A DNA stretch of 9,109 nucleotides from Desulfobacteria bacterium. GTDB taxonomy: Bacteria; Desulfobacterota; Desulfobacteria; Desulfobacterales; C00003060. A program made the translations under genes and the position numbers. Below the pieces are notes generated by a model. That model saw only the letters and a list, made by a program, of their open reading frames with translations. It was not told where the DNA came from and searched no databases. The stretch covers positions 1-9,109 of the forward strand of contig JAQYWL010000484.1 of assembly GCA_030145035.1 (NCBI GenBank). The letters run 5' to 3'. Of this stretch, positions 1 to 4,917 are shown in pieces (positions within the stretch are counted from its first letter, which is position 1; each line of letters starts with the position of its first letter).

Positions 1-273
1 CTCCCGCAAGAAGACTCTGAGCAGAAAAAAACAGACCACACCAGCGGCAAAAATAACCGTAGTTTCAAACATGGTGTCAAAACCGCGATAGTCCGCAAGG
101 ACTGCGGTCACTATGTTGGGCACGGAAGTTTCCTCCATGGTCTTTTCAATGAAGTGAGGAGAAAGATGCGTGCTGGCAGGAGAGGCCGGGTCTGCCCACC
201 CCGGAAAATCAACCGTGGCATAAATCAACAGTGAACCCGTCAACACCGCTACGATGAGTCCTATGATCTTCAA
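1..273 (-). CDS. MbhE-like / MrpA C-terminal-type antiporter subunit, partial (3' end outside window)
   Basis: Small membrane subunit of an Mrp/Mbh-type cation/proton antiporter, corresponding to the extreme C-terminal part of fused MrpA or to MbhE of membrane-bound hydrogenase. The 91 visible residues start with a hydrophobic helix (about residues 3-18), followed by an outside loop and the family signature VPNIVTAVLADYRGFDT (51-67) with MFET after it, then a second helix (about 73-88). The frame stays open to base 1, so the C-terminus is missing. The start is TTG at 273-271. No ATG is available near the gene front, and AAGGAGG sits 8 nt upstream, inside the previous gene; the TTG overlaps that gene's TGA stop. 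It is the fifth gene of the operon that begins with mrpE. In related loci MrpB, C and D homologues usually follow; that is an expectation and is not seen here. Confidence 0.85.
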   Translation of the reverse strand, partial: MKIIGLIVAVLTGSLLIYATVDFPGWADPASPASTHLSPHFIEKTMEETSVPNIVTAVLADYRGFDTMFETTVIFAAGVVCFFLLRVFLRE

Positions 274-515
274 TCCTTTGTCCTCCTTGACGTGCGGAAA
301 ACAGCCGCAACGAAAAAGACCGTACTGGCGCCCGCCCCGACCGAAGCCTCGGTAAAGGAAACATCCACCGCCCCCATGATGGACCACAGCAGGCACATCA
401 TGAAACTGTAAGCCCCAAAAAGGATAGACGCCCCAAGGAGATCCTTGACGGTAATGGCCCCAATGCCGGCTATGACGACTAAAGTGAGAATGGCCAAATC
501 TAGCTGCCAGATCAT
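270..515 (-). CDS. DUF4040 / MbhD-like antiporter subunit (split MrpA domain)
   Basis: An 81-residue membrane protein with two or three helices, matching the DUF4040/MbhD family, which is a domain near the C-terminus of fused MrpA and a separate gene in deltaproteobacterial and archaeal Mrp/Mbh loci. Evidence is the short hydrophobic pattern with the conserved stretch DLLGASILFGAYSF (25-38), then D51 and TEA (55-57) ahead of a glycine/alanine-rich last helix. These acidic residues fall where the family keeps ion-path or interface carboxylates (family knowledge). The ATG is at 515-513, and AAAGGAGA lies just upstream within the end of mrpG. The stop overlaps the TTG start of the next gene, so the two are probably translationally coupled. 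Together with its downstream neighbour it replaces the C-terminal end of a fused MrpA. Confidence 0.85.
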   Translation of the reverse strand: MIWQLDLAILTLVVIAGIGAITVKDLLGASILFGAYSFMMCLLWSIMGAVDVSFTEASVGAGASTVFFVAAVFRTSRRTKD

Positions 516-519
516 CAGG

Positions 520-843
520 CTATCTCCTTTTCTCTCCCTTGATCCAGGGAGCCAGCCCGGCCCTTACCCCGGCATCTACAATAGCGTGGGTGGCCGTGGG
601 GCTGGCCAGAAAGATAAAGACCACGATCAAAATAATCTTGGCGCTGGTCAGCAAGGTGCCCAGCGAAAAATGATGAAGGTTAAACAGGGCAAGGCCTATC
701 AGTGCCAACAGCAAGCCCAGCGTGTCGAGTTTGCCAGCCGGATGCAGCCGCGAATAAAAATCAGGGAAGCGCAGGATCCCCACAGCACCGCCAGTAAAGA
801 AAAAGAGCCCGGCAAACAAAAGCAGGCATACGATTATGTCCAT
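520..843 (-). CDS. mrpG: MrpG/MnhG, antiporter subunit G
   Basis: Subunit G of the multisubunit Na+(K+)/H+ antiporter, a small inner-membrane protein of the hetero-oligomeric Mrp complex. The 107 residues form three hydrophobic helices (about 3-22, 41-57 and 66-84). The family hallmark RFPDFYSRLHPAGKLDTLG lies at 25-43 between helices 1 and 2, and SPTATHA at 81-87 is also typical. Length is normal for the family. The ATG at 843 is preceded by GGGAGG about 9 nt upstream. Thirty-six bases separate it from mrpF; the downstream DUF4040 gene starts 4 nt after its stop and uses a ribosome site inside mrpG. Assignment is firm; the transported cation cannot be told from sequence. Confidence 0.95.
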   Translation of the reverse strand: MDIIVCLLLFAGLFFFTGGAVGILRFPDFYSRLHPAGKLDTLGLLLALIGLALFNLHHFSLGTLLTSAKIILIVVFIFLASPTATHAIVDAGVRAGLAPWIKGEKRR

Positions 844-879
844 CCGTCACAACCTCCCAATACTCCACACTCCGTTAAC

Positions 880-1161
880 TTACGGCAGTTCATCGTACAA
901 CCCTTTGCGCTTTTGAAAGTACCTTGAAGCCGCCAGGACCGCGAGGAAGTTCAACATGGCGTAAGCCAGGGCAATGTCCACGAACATCTCCACCCGATGG
1001 AAGATAAGGCCGATCAGGATCAGCAACACCGTGGTCTTGCTCCCTATGGCATTGGCGCCGATCATGCGGTCCACCACTGTCGGCCCAAACAGGGGGCGGT
1101 ACAAAGAAACGAGCATCAAAAAAGCCAGGTAAAGACCCGAATACAAAAAGACGTTATCCAT
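880..1161 (-). CDS. mrpF: MrpF/MnhF, antiporter subunit F
   Basis: Subunit F of the Mrp antiporter, with 93 residues and three predicted membrane helices (about 5-22, 40-54 and 60-79). The diagnostic motif GPTVVDRMIGANAIG (26-40) is intact, including D31, followed by DIALAYAMLNFLAVLA (62-77) with D62 in the third helix. MrpF relatives in other bacteria have been linked to Na+ and bile-salt efflux, so the symbol mnhF is equally usable. The ATG shares one base with the mrpE stop (TGATG), a strong sign of translational coupling. Length and organisation are ordinary for the family. Confidence 0.95.
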   Translation of the reverse strand: MDNVFLYSGLYLAFLMLVSLYRPLFGPTVVDRMIGANAIGSKTTVLLILIGLIFHRVEMFVDIALAYAMLNFLAVLAASRYFQKRKGLYDELP

Positions 1162-1775
1162 CAGACCTCACCAAATGCTTTGGCAATATTTGCTTCCATC
1201 GCGCCCGGCAAGGGATCTCCGGACGCCTTGTCAATGGCATGGACCTTAAAATCCCCATCAATCGATACATCAACGGTAATGGTCCCGGGGGTGAGTGTGA
1301 TTGAATTGGCAAAGGTCACCAGAGCTAAGTCACTTTGTAGCTTGCTTCGAAATTTAACGATTCTTGGGTCGATCAGTTCCATCATCCTTGGATGGAAGAC
1401 CAGGTAGGTCACGTGAAGATTCGCCTTGATGATCTCGACCATCAGCCATGGGACATACCTGACAAACCGGGCCCATTGACGCAACAGCCCTTTTATTTTA
1501 GGGGAAGAAAACAGCAGGTCAGACGAAAGGTAGGCAACGATTCCACAAGAGATGAGCCCGAGGCTGAGATGAAAGGGATCAAACTTGCCCGAGAGCACAA
1601 CCCAGGTACCGCACATGATAATGAAGGTAAGGAAAAAAGGGTAAAAGAAGAGTCTTCTGCTTTGAGGATTCTCGATAGCTGGTCGGTCCTTGTTGCTGTT
1701 CCCCAGGTCCCCGGTCCGCAGATTTTCTTGCTCTTTTTTATCCAAAAGGTGGCTCTCCTTTTTCCACATGATCAT
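1161..1775 (-). CDS. mrpE: MrpE/MnhE, antiporter subunit E with hydrophilic N-terminal extension
   Basis: Subunit E of the Mrp antiporter and first gene of the operon. From the ATG at 1775 it has 204 residues. Residues 1-40 are charged and hydrophilic (many K, E, D, N), then hydrophobic segments at about 43-62 and 66-88, an amphipathic region, and the family signature NSITLTPGTITVDV (157-170) near the cytoplasmic C-terminus. Usual MrpE proteins are about 160-170 residues and begin near the first helix, so the front extension is unusual. Start choice: the frame is open to a TTG at 1817, but that codon lies inside the sigma-54 -12 element, upstream of the predicted transcript start near 1802. 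AAGAGG at 1796-1791 fits either the GTG at 1778 (spacing about 9) or the ATG at 1775. The function call is firm and the start is likely within one codon. Confidence 0.9.
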   Translation of the reverse strand: MIMWKKESHLLDKKEQENLRTGDLGNSNKDRPAIENPQSRRLFFYPFFLTFIIMCGTWVVLSGKFDPFHLSLGLISCGIVAYLSSDLLFSSPKIKGLLRQWARFVRYVPWLMVEIIKANLHVTYLVFHPRMMELIDPRIVKFRSKLQSDLALVTFANSITLTPGTITVDVSIDGDFKVHAIDKASGDPLPGAMEANIAKAFGEV

Positions 1776-1812
1776 CACACCGCTGTTCGTCCTCTTGCCG
1801 TGTCTTGGACAG

Positions 1813-1828
1813 AGCAATTGATATGCCA
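1813..1828 (-). promoter_or_regulatory. Sigma-54 (RpoN) promoter of the mrp operon
   Basis: On the minus strand the 16 bases read TGGCATATCAATTGCT, an exact match to the sigma-54 consensus TGGCAYR-N4-TTGCW, with the -24 GG at 1827-1826 and the -12 GC at 1815-1814. Transcription should start near 1802, leaving a 24-nt leader with AAGAGG ahead of the GTG/ATG of mrpE. No competing sigma-70 promoter of comparable quality is visible between here and the gene. The call is supported by the IHF-like site and dyads arranged upstream, and by a sigma-54 activator gene in the same window. Confidence 0.85.
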
Positions 1829-1857
1829 GAATCTTATTCAGCGAGGTATTATTCTTA

Positions 1858-1870
1858 TAACAGGTTGATT
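1858..1870 (-). promoter_or_regulatory. IHF-like DNA-bending site upstream of mrpE
   Basis: The minus strand reads AATCAACCTGTTA, a full match to the IHF consensus WATCAR-N4-TTR, with an A-rich tract (A9 at about 1879-1887 on the minus strand) next to it, as many IHF sites have. Its centre is about 62 bp upstream of the predicted start, between the sigma-54 promoter and the dyads, which is the usual place for an IHF bend that brings enhancer-bound activator to the polymerase. A 13-bp degenerate match alone is weak; its position and the equivalent site at 4635-4647 raise confidence. Confidence 0.65.
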
Positions 1871-1918
1871 TTACAGCTTTTTTTTTGAGACAGCCCGAGA
1901 GTCAGGGTTTTTGAAAAG

Positions 1919-1974
1919 CGGCATATTCATGCCAAATAGGTGAGCGTAAGATAGCCTTTGGCATTTTTTTGCCG
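1919..1974. promoter_or_regulatory. Pair of upstream activator dyads (sites A and B) for the mrp operon
   Basis: There are two 16-bp inverted repeats. Site A (1919-1934) reads CGGCA-TATTCA-TGCCA and site B (1959-1974) reads TGGCA-TTTTTT-TGCCG. Their centres (1926.5 and 1966.5) are 40 bp apart, close to four helical turns, so bound dimers would sit on nearly the same face. They lie about 125 and 165 bp upstream of the predicted sigma-54 start, typical enhancer positions for an NtrC-class activator. The same motif, spacing and distance recur at 4697-4752. The likely ligand is the Fis-type HTH of the activator at 4960-6027 (inference). Confidence 0.75.
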
Positions 1975-2026
1975 ATTAGGCCACTTCAAGTAAACGCCCA
2001 CACCCAGCCCTCCCCTCTCCGAGGCG

Positions 2027-2043
2027 TAGGCCTTGAAAGGCTA
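2027..2043. repeat. Short imperfect inverted repeat
   Basis: TAG-G-CCTT, then GA, then AAGG-CTA: a 7-bp stem with one bulged G in the gene-free stretch between the mrp control region and the kinase gene. It has no T-tract, so it does not look like an intrinsic terminator on either strand. Role unknown; it may be a degraded member of the palindromes just to its right. Confidence 0.35.
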
Positions 2044-2064
2044 AGCCATTTGCTATCTTTGTAG

Positions 2065-2097
2065 GTCGGGTGGTTCTGCGAAGCAGGTTCACCCGAC
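2065..2097. repeat. REP-like long palindrome
   Basis: The outer stem is GTCGGGTG (2065-2072) with CACCCGAC (2090-2097), and the inner stem is CTGC (2076-2079) with GCAG (2083-2086), separated by a symmetric GTT/GTT internal loop and closed by a GAA loop. The structure resembles palindromic intergenic elements found in many copies in environmental proteobacterial genomes (general recollection, not checked). No run of T follows on either strand. It lies downstream of the kinase gene, where such elements often sit and may protect mRNA ends or weakly stop transcription. Confidence 0.6.
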
Positions 2098-2118
2098 AAC
2101 TATTTTCGTCTGATCAAC

Positions 2119-2131
2119 CTCGCTTCGCGAG
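2119..2131. repeat. Small palindrome CTCGC-TTC-GCGAG
   Basis: A 5-bp perfect stem with a 3-base loop, in the same cluster of palindromes. It has the same plan (short GC-rich stem, 3-base loop) as the elements at 2151-2165 and 2178-2196 but a different stem sequence. Confidence 0.4.
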
Positions 2132-2150
2132 AACTTAGTAGCGCTATGAC

Positions 2151-2196
2151 AGACGCAGAGCGTCTAGCGGATTGGGTTCCGACGCAGAGCGTCGGA
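2151..2196. repeat. Two tandem REP-like palindromes sharing a GACGC-AGA-GCGTC core
   Basis: The first copy is AGACGC-AGA-GCGTCT (2151-2165). The second is TCCGACGC-AGA-GCGTCGGA (2178-2196), with an 8-bp perfect stem. They share the 13-base core exactly, and the core starts 28 bp apart. The element resembles REP units that are mobilised by REP-associated (TnpA-REP/Y1-type) transposases (family knowledge); no such transposase gene is in the window. They lie 66-111 bp past the stop of the kinase gene. Copy number elsewhere in the genome would decide whether they are dispersed repeats. Confidence 0.65.
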
Positions 2197-2261
2197 GCCA
2201 GAAGAATAGGTTGTAGAAATTCCGAGGCGTGATATATGCTCCAGCAGTCTTGGTCTTTCTT

Positions 2262-3416
2262 TCAGGAGATAGGAATTCGAACGGTGAAGGTGCTTCCGAC
2301 ACCCGCCTTGCTCTCAAAACTGATATCTCCTTCGAGCTTTCTAACAATGTTCTGGCAGATAGAAAGTCCCAGGCCTGTCCCCTTCCCCGGGGGCTTCGTT
2401 GTATAAAAGAGATCAAATATCTTTGCCTGAGCTTCCTCAGGGATTCCCACACCGTTATCTTTGACGCTTATCTCGGCCTCTGAGTTGGTCTTGATCGTTC
2501 GTATCTCAATGCGTCTCTCGCCTCCCCCTTTTTCTAGTACAGCGTGAATGGCATTCGTAATGAAGTTCACAAAGACCTGCTCCAACAATCTTGGGTCCGA
2601 GTTCACTGAAAGAGGCCCCCCGGCAAAATTGAAGTCGATTTCAATGGAGGTATGTTTCAGTTCAGGAGTGAGAAAATCGATCGTCTCTTTGAGTACTTCG
2701 TGGATGTCGAACTCTCTTTTGGTCGGAGCTGATTCGCGGGCAAAGTCCAGAAGTTTGTGGGTGATGTTACTACAGCGCCTGGTGTGAGCGCTAATCTTTT
2801 CTATGGATTCCTCCAGCTCTTTGCGGTCATCGGAGTTCAGGCCCCTGGCATCGCTGACGACCTCCCCTGCCCAACCAGACGCCTCATTAATAACTGCGAG
2901 GGGATTGTTGATCTCGTGAGCCACTCCAGCGGCTATACGACCTATTTCTGCCAGCCTGTCTACCTGGATGAGGTCTTCCTGGAGCTTTTTCCGCCGGGTA
3001 ATATCCTGGCATATTCCCACCGTACCGACCCTTTGGCCTTCTCTGTTGGTCAGGTCCATCAGAGAGACATTACAATAAACCGTTTTTCCTTCCTTGTGTC
3101 GAAAGGGGACCTCCAGCGCCAGCGCACAACCCTCTTGCTGGCAGGTGTCAATCACAGGCCCAAACGATTCCGGGTCTTGGGCCAGAGTCTTGACAGGCCT
3201 GCCCACTACCTTTTCGAAGGCATAACCCAGCACCTTTTCGCCCCCCTTGCTAAAAGAAACTACAACCCCCTCGGCGTCTGTGGCAAAGATCAGTTCGGTG
3301 GAATTCTGCAATATGCACCGAAGGTACCCTCTGGCTTGCTCTAACTCTATCTTGTGGCTGGCCAGGTCCCGGGTGAGTTTCTTAAGTTCGGCTAACAGTG
3401 AACTATTCGACTCCAT
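2262..3416 (-). CDS. NtrB-like PAS sensor histidine kinase
   Basis: A soluble-looking histidine kinase of 384 residues with no membrane helix, so probably cytoplasmic. Order, counted from the ATG at 3416: a charged coiled-coil lead-in (about 5-35); a PAS domain (about 36-142) ending in the usual GICQDITRRKK; a HisKA box RLAEIGRIAAGVAHEINNPL with phosphorylated H167; an N-box NFITNAIHAV (284-293); DNGVGIP (320-326); GTGLGLSI (346-353). All catalytic motifs are intact. The HEINNPL box and PAS layout are NtrB type, the class that usually partners sigma-54-linked response regulators. The start is uncertain: the ATG at 3416 overlaps the receiver gene by 14 nt and has only a poor ribosome site; a TTG at 3437 would add seven residues. 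The overlap implies co-translation and makes the receiver at 3403-3897 its likely partner. Confidence 0.9.
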   Translation of the reverse strand: MESNSSLLAELKKLTRDLASHKIELEQARGYLRCILQNSTELIFATDAEGVVVSFSKGGEKVLGYAFEKVVGRPVKTLAQDPESFGPVIDTCQQEGCALALEVPFRHKEGKTVYCNVSLMDLTNREGQRVGTVGICQDITRRKKLQEDLIQVDRLAEIGRIAAGVAHEINNPLAVINEASGWAGEVVSDARGLNSDDRKELEESIEKISAHTRRCSNITHKLLDFARESAPTKREFDIHEVLKETIDFLTPELKHTSIEIDFNFAGGPLSVNSDPRLLEQVFVNFITNAIHAVLEKGGGERRIEIRTIKTNSEAEISVKDNGVGIPEEAQAKIFDLFYTTKPPGKGTGLGLSICQNIVRKLEGDISFESKAGVGSTFTVRIPIS

Positions 3417-3897
3417 AGATTTTATGCAGCTCGCCAATCGCCTTTCTCATCCCGCGCTTACCCAGCCCTGCTCTATAGATTTCCTCCACTTGTTCTTTGA
3501 ACTTGCTCCCCTGTATCTCCATCCTCTTCTTATAGGCATCTTTGATGACGGCCACAAGATTATCGTAATCAACTGGCTTGCTGAGATACTGAAAAGCTTC
3601 CAGTTGGCCACTTTCTAATGCCGTATCTACGGAGGCATAGCCCGTCAATACGATGCACTGAAGGAAGGGCTGGATTTCCCTGAGTCTCCTTTGGGTCTCT
3701 ACCCCGTCTATCCCGGGCATCTTGAGATCCACAACCGCTACATCATAATGCTCTTCTTTTGCCGCCTCAACAGCCTCTTCACCAGAAAAGGTGCTCTTCA
3801 CGGTGAACCGTTGCTTCAAAAGCCGCTTGGACAGGTATTCAAGCAAAGTTTCCTCATCGTCTACCAAAAGAACTCGAATGTTTGGCTGATCGTTCAT
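3403..3897 (-). CDS. Stand-alone response regulator receiver protein with C-terminal tail
   Basis: A phospho-acceptor protein of 164 residues. The receiver domain (about 7-125) has the acidic pocket D13-D14-E15, phosphorylatable D57 in VVDLKMPG, T85 and K107 (SKP). The remaining 40 or so residues are a charged helical tail with no recognisable output domain. The ATG at 3897 follows AAGGAGGA with a 5-nt gap. The adjacent, overlapping kinase gene is the probable phosphodonor. It resembles the receiver at 6152-6565 (both have VDDEE then EYLSKRL, MPGIDG.ET and IVLTG.AS), so the two are likely paralogues. With no DNA-binding domain it must act through protein contact or as a phosphate shuttle; a role on the receiver-less activator nearby is possible but inferred. 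Confidence 0.9.
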   Translation of the reverse strand: MNDQPNIRVLLVDDEETLLEYLSKRLLKQRFTVKSTFSGEEAVEAAKEEHYDVAVVDLKMPGIDGVETQRRLREIQPFLQCIVLTGYASVDTALESGQLEAFQYLSKPVDYDNLVAVIKDAYKKRMEIQGSKFKEQVEEIYRAGLGKRGMRKAIGELHKIYGVE

Positions 3898-3981
3898 AGG
3901 TTCCTCCTTGGGGTTGGTATTAAGCCTTCATAGGCTCGTGGTTAAAAAGATTAACAGCCGAAAACCCTGACAACTACACTC

Positions 3982-4010
3982 CGTTTAGTATTTTCTTGCC
4001 CAATTGTCAA
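3982..4010 (-). promoter_or_regulatory. Possible weak sigma-70 promoter ahead of the receiver-kinase pair
   Basis: On the minus strand a perfect TTGACA (4010-4005) is followed after 17 bases by TAAACG (3987-3982), a poor -10. It would start transcription near 3975, leaving about 80 nt to the receiver ATG. Two small dyads lie in that leader: GTTAA-N5-TTAAC (3941-3955) and AGCCT-N4-AGGCT (3923-3936). No clear terminator separates the CBS gene from the receiver gene, so the pair may also be read from the sigma-54 promoter at 4591-4606. Confidence 0.25.
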
Positions 4011-4030
4011 GGAAATCTACCAACCCCGGG

Positions 4031-4528
4031 TTAGGTTGCCGCAACGAGTTCGCTGAACAGATTCTCTTTAAAAAGGATCCCTACTACGTCTTCGCCTTCT
4101 ACTACGGGGAGCCAGTCGATCTTTCCAGAATTCATAAGATGTACAGCTTCCATGAGTGTACCACTTTGATGAATCACATGGGTCACAGGTGACATGATTT
4201 CGCCGGTTGGCCTCTCCAGTATGGCCTCGCATTCCTCCCTGAACTGACCCTGCCAAAAGATCGGAAGTTCTTCCATCGACTCCGTAGAAGGTTCCATATG
4301 ACCAAGGATATCATTAACCGAAAGCATGCCCAGGATCTCTTCGTTCTTCTCCACCTCGTCAACCACCAGCAAGAATGAACAAGATCTACTCTGCCGTTTC
4401 TCGTCTAGCATCTTGACCGCGTCTGCCACTTTTGTGTGGGGCGATATGCGTTGAAGAGAGCCCAGCTCAAGCAGTAAGTCTTTTATTCTTTTTTCAGGCA
4501 TTTCGGCCGGATTCGCCTTGCATTGCAT
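4031..4528 (-). CDS. Twin CBS-domain protein
   Basis: A 165-residue soluble protein made of two CBS modules: about 14-80 (TKVADAVKMLDE, then FLLVVDE and ILGMLSVNDIL) and about 107-162 (GEIMSPVTHVIHQSGTLMEAVHLM, then WLPVVEGEDVVGILFKENLF). A CBS pair typically folds into a Bateman module that binds adenosine ligands (AMP, ATP, S-adenosylmethionine) and switches a partner protein. No enzyme, transporter or DNA-binding domain is fused, so it would act as a free-standing energy or ligand sensor. It is the first gene after a consensus sigma-54 promoter and is followed 133 nt later by the receiver-kinase pair. Start: the ATG at 4528 lies just after a hairpin separating it from AAGGAG; the ATG at 4501 (M10) is an alternative that keeps both domains. 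The partner is unknown. Confidence 0.85.
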   Translation of the reverse strand: MQCKANPAEMPEKRIKDLLLELGSLQRISPHTKVADAVKMLDEKRQSRSCSFLLVVDEVEKNEEILGMLSVNDILGHMEPSTESMEELPIFWQGQFREECEAILERPTGEIMSPVTHVIHQSGTLMEAVHLMNSGKIDWLPVVEGEDVVGILFKENLFSELVAAT

Positions 4529-4529
4529 T

Positions 4530-4560
4530 GGGGCGCAGCCCCTAAGTTCTCCTTCGGGGC
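4530..4560 (-). promoter_or_regulatory. Leader with competing hairpins around the CBS gene ribosome site
   Basis: In the minus-strand transcript AAGGAG (4554-4549) is 20 nt from the ATG at 4528, too far for direct use. Between them lies GGGGC-TGC-GCCCC (4542-4530). If that stem folds, the effective gap becomes about 7 nt, which is ideal. The middle arm GGGGC (4542-4538) can instead pair with GCCCC at 4560-4556, placing AAGGAG inside the loop of a different hairpin. The two folds exclude each other. It could equally be a palindromic repeat that happens to lie here. Confidence 0.4.
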
Positions 4561-4590
4561 CGGATATACTACCCGTTCACATGATAATCA

Positions 4591-4606
4591 AGCAAGTCAT
4601 GTGCCA
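4591..4606 (-). promoter_or_regulatory. Sigma-54 (RpoN) promoter of the CBS gene
   Basis: The minus strand reads TGGCACATGACTTGCT, an exact match to TGGCAYR-N4-TTGCW, with -24 GG at 4605-4604 and -12 GC at 4593-4592. The predicted start is near 4580, giving a leader of about 52 nt that contains the hairpins at 4530-4560. It is backed by an IHF-like site and paired dyads in the same arrangement as at the mrp promoter. Confidence 0.87.
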
Positions 4607-4634
4607 GAGCCCAGTTGATTCTCAAGCAGTCTGG

Positions 4635-4647
4635 TAAGGTATTGATT
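4635..4647 (-). promoter_or_regulatory. IHF-like DNA-bending site upstream of the CBS gene
   Basis: The minus strand reads AATCAATACCTTA, a full match to WATCAR-N4-TTR. Its centre is about 61 bp upstream of the predicted sigma-54 start, within one base of the matching site at the mrp promoter (1858-1870). It sits between promoter and dyads, where a bend would help looping. Confidence 0.65.
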
Positions 4648-4696
4648 TCGCAGCACTTATCTGTGGAGCTTAAAGAAGCTCTATGATCCAACAAAG

Positions 4697-4752
4697 CGGC
4701 AAATTTCTGCCGATAGCAACAGCACAAAATAATTGTTGACATTTTTTTGCCG
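4697..4752. promoter_or_regulatory. Pair of upstream activator dyads (sites C and D) in the divergent region
   Basis: Site C (4697-4712) reads CGGCA-AATTTC-TGCCG, a perfect inverted repeat. Site D (4737-4752) reads TGACA-TTTTTT-TGCCG, with one base changed from the pattern. Centres (4704.5 and 4744.5) are 40 bp apart, and site C is 98.5 bp from the edge of the sigma-54 element, the same as for sites A and B upstream of mrpE. On the minus strand sites B and D are almost identical (CGGCAAAAAAATGYCA). The odd base in site D completes the TTGACA -35 of the promoter facing the activator gene. Confidence 0.78.
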
Positions 4753-4763
4753 TTTTCTATAAT
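4736..4763 (+). promoter_or_regulatory. Consensus sigma-70 promoter facing the activator gene
   Basis: TTGACA (4736-4741), a 16-bp spacer, and TATAAT (4758-4763): both hexamers perfect. Transcription should start near 4770, giving a leader of about 190 nt before the activator ATG at 4960. The -35 and most of the spacer coincide with dyad site D, so a protein bound there would block polymerase. This fits a housekeeping promoter that its own product can repress, as known for ntrBC-type systems. Confidence 0.75.
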
Positions 4764-4917
4764 AAAAAGAGAAGTTCTAAGCCCATGACGTATCTTCCTC
4801 AAATTATGTGGTAGGCTGGATGAATGCTCTTTGTTTCCAATACTCCGCGACCGATTACCCATCAAATATGAATAGGATACCCCGCTACCCATGTGGCTTT
4901 TCAGGCCGCTTCTATCA

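Noticed and set aside
1776..1817. Longer mrpE beginning at a TTG codon at 1817
   Set aside because: The TTG lies in the -12 element of the sigma-54 promoter, upstream of the predicted transcript start, and has no ribosome site. The GTG/ATG at 1778/1775 has AAGAGG at a good distance.
445..1868. Plus-strand open frames at 445-927, 997-1407 and 1392-1868
   Set aside because: They lie antisense to clearly recognised mrp genes, have polar low-complexity translations and no ribosome sites.
1955..1970. GCC-TTT-GGC hairpin followed by seven T, resembling an intrinsic terminator on the plus strand
   Set aside because: No plus-strand gene ends here, the stem is only three bases, and the T-run is the centre of dyad site B, whose twin (site D) has the same T-run in an equivalent regulatory position.
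2757..3344. 195-residue plus-strand open frame
   Set aside because: It is antisense to the PAS and HisKA parts of the kinase, whose motifs are all intact, and has no recognisable domain or ribosome site.
3417..3437. TTG start for the histidine kinase seven codons upstream
   Set aside because: The purine-rich stretch is only about 3 nt from the TTG, and the seven added residues belong to no domain. The ATG at 3416 was kept, though this start is not certain.
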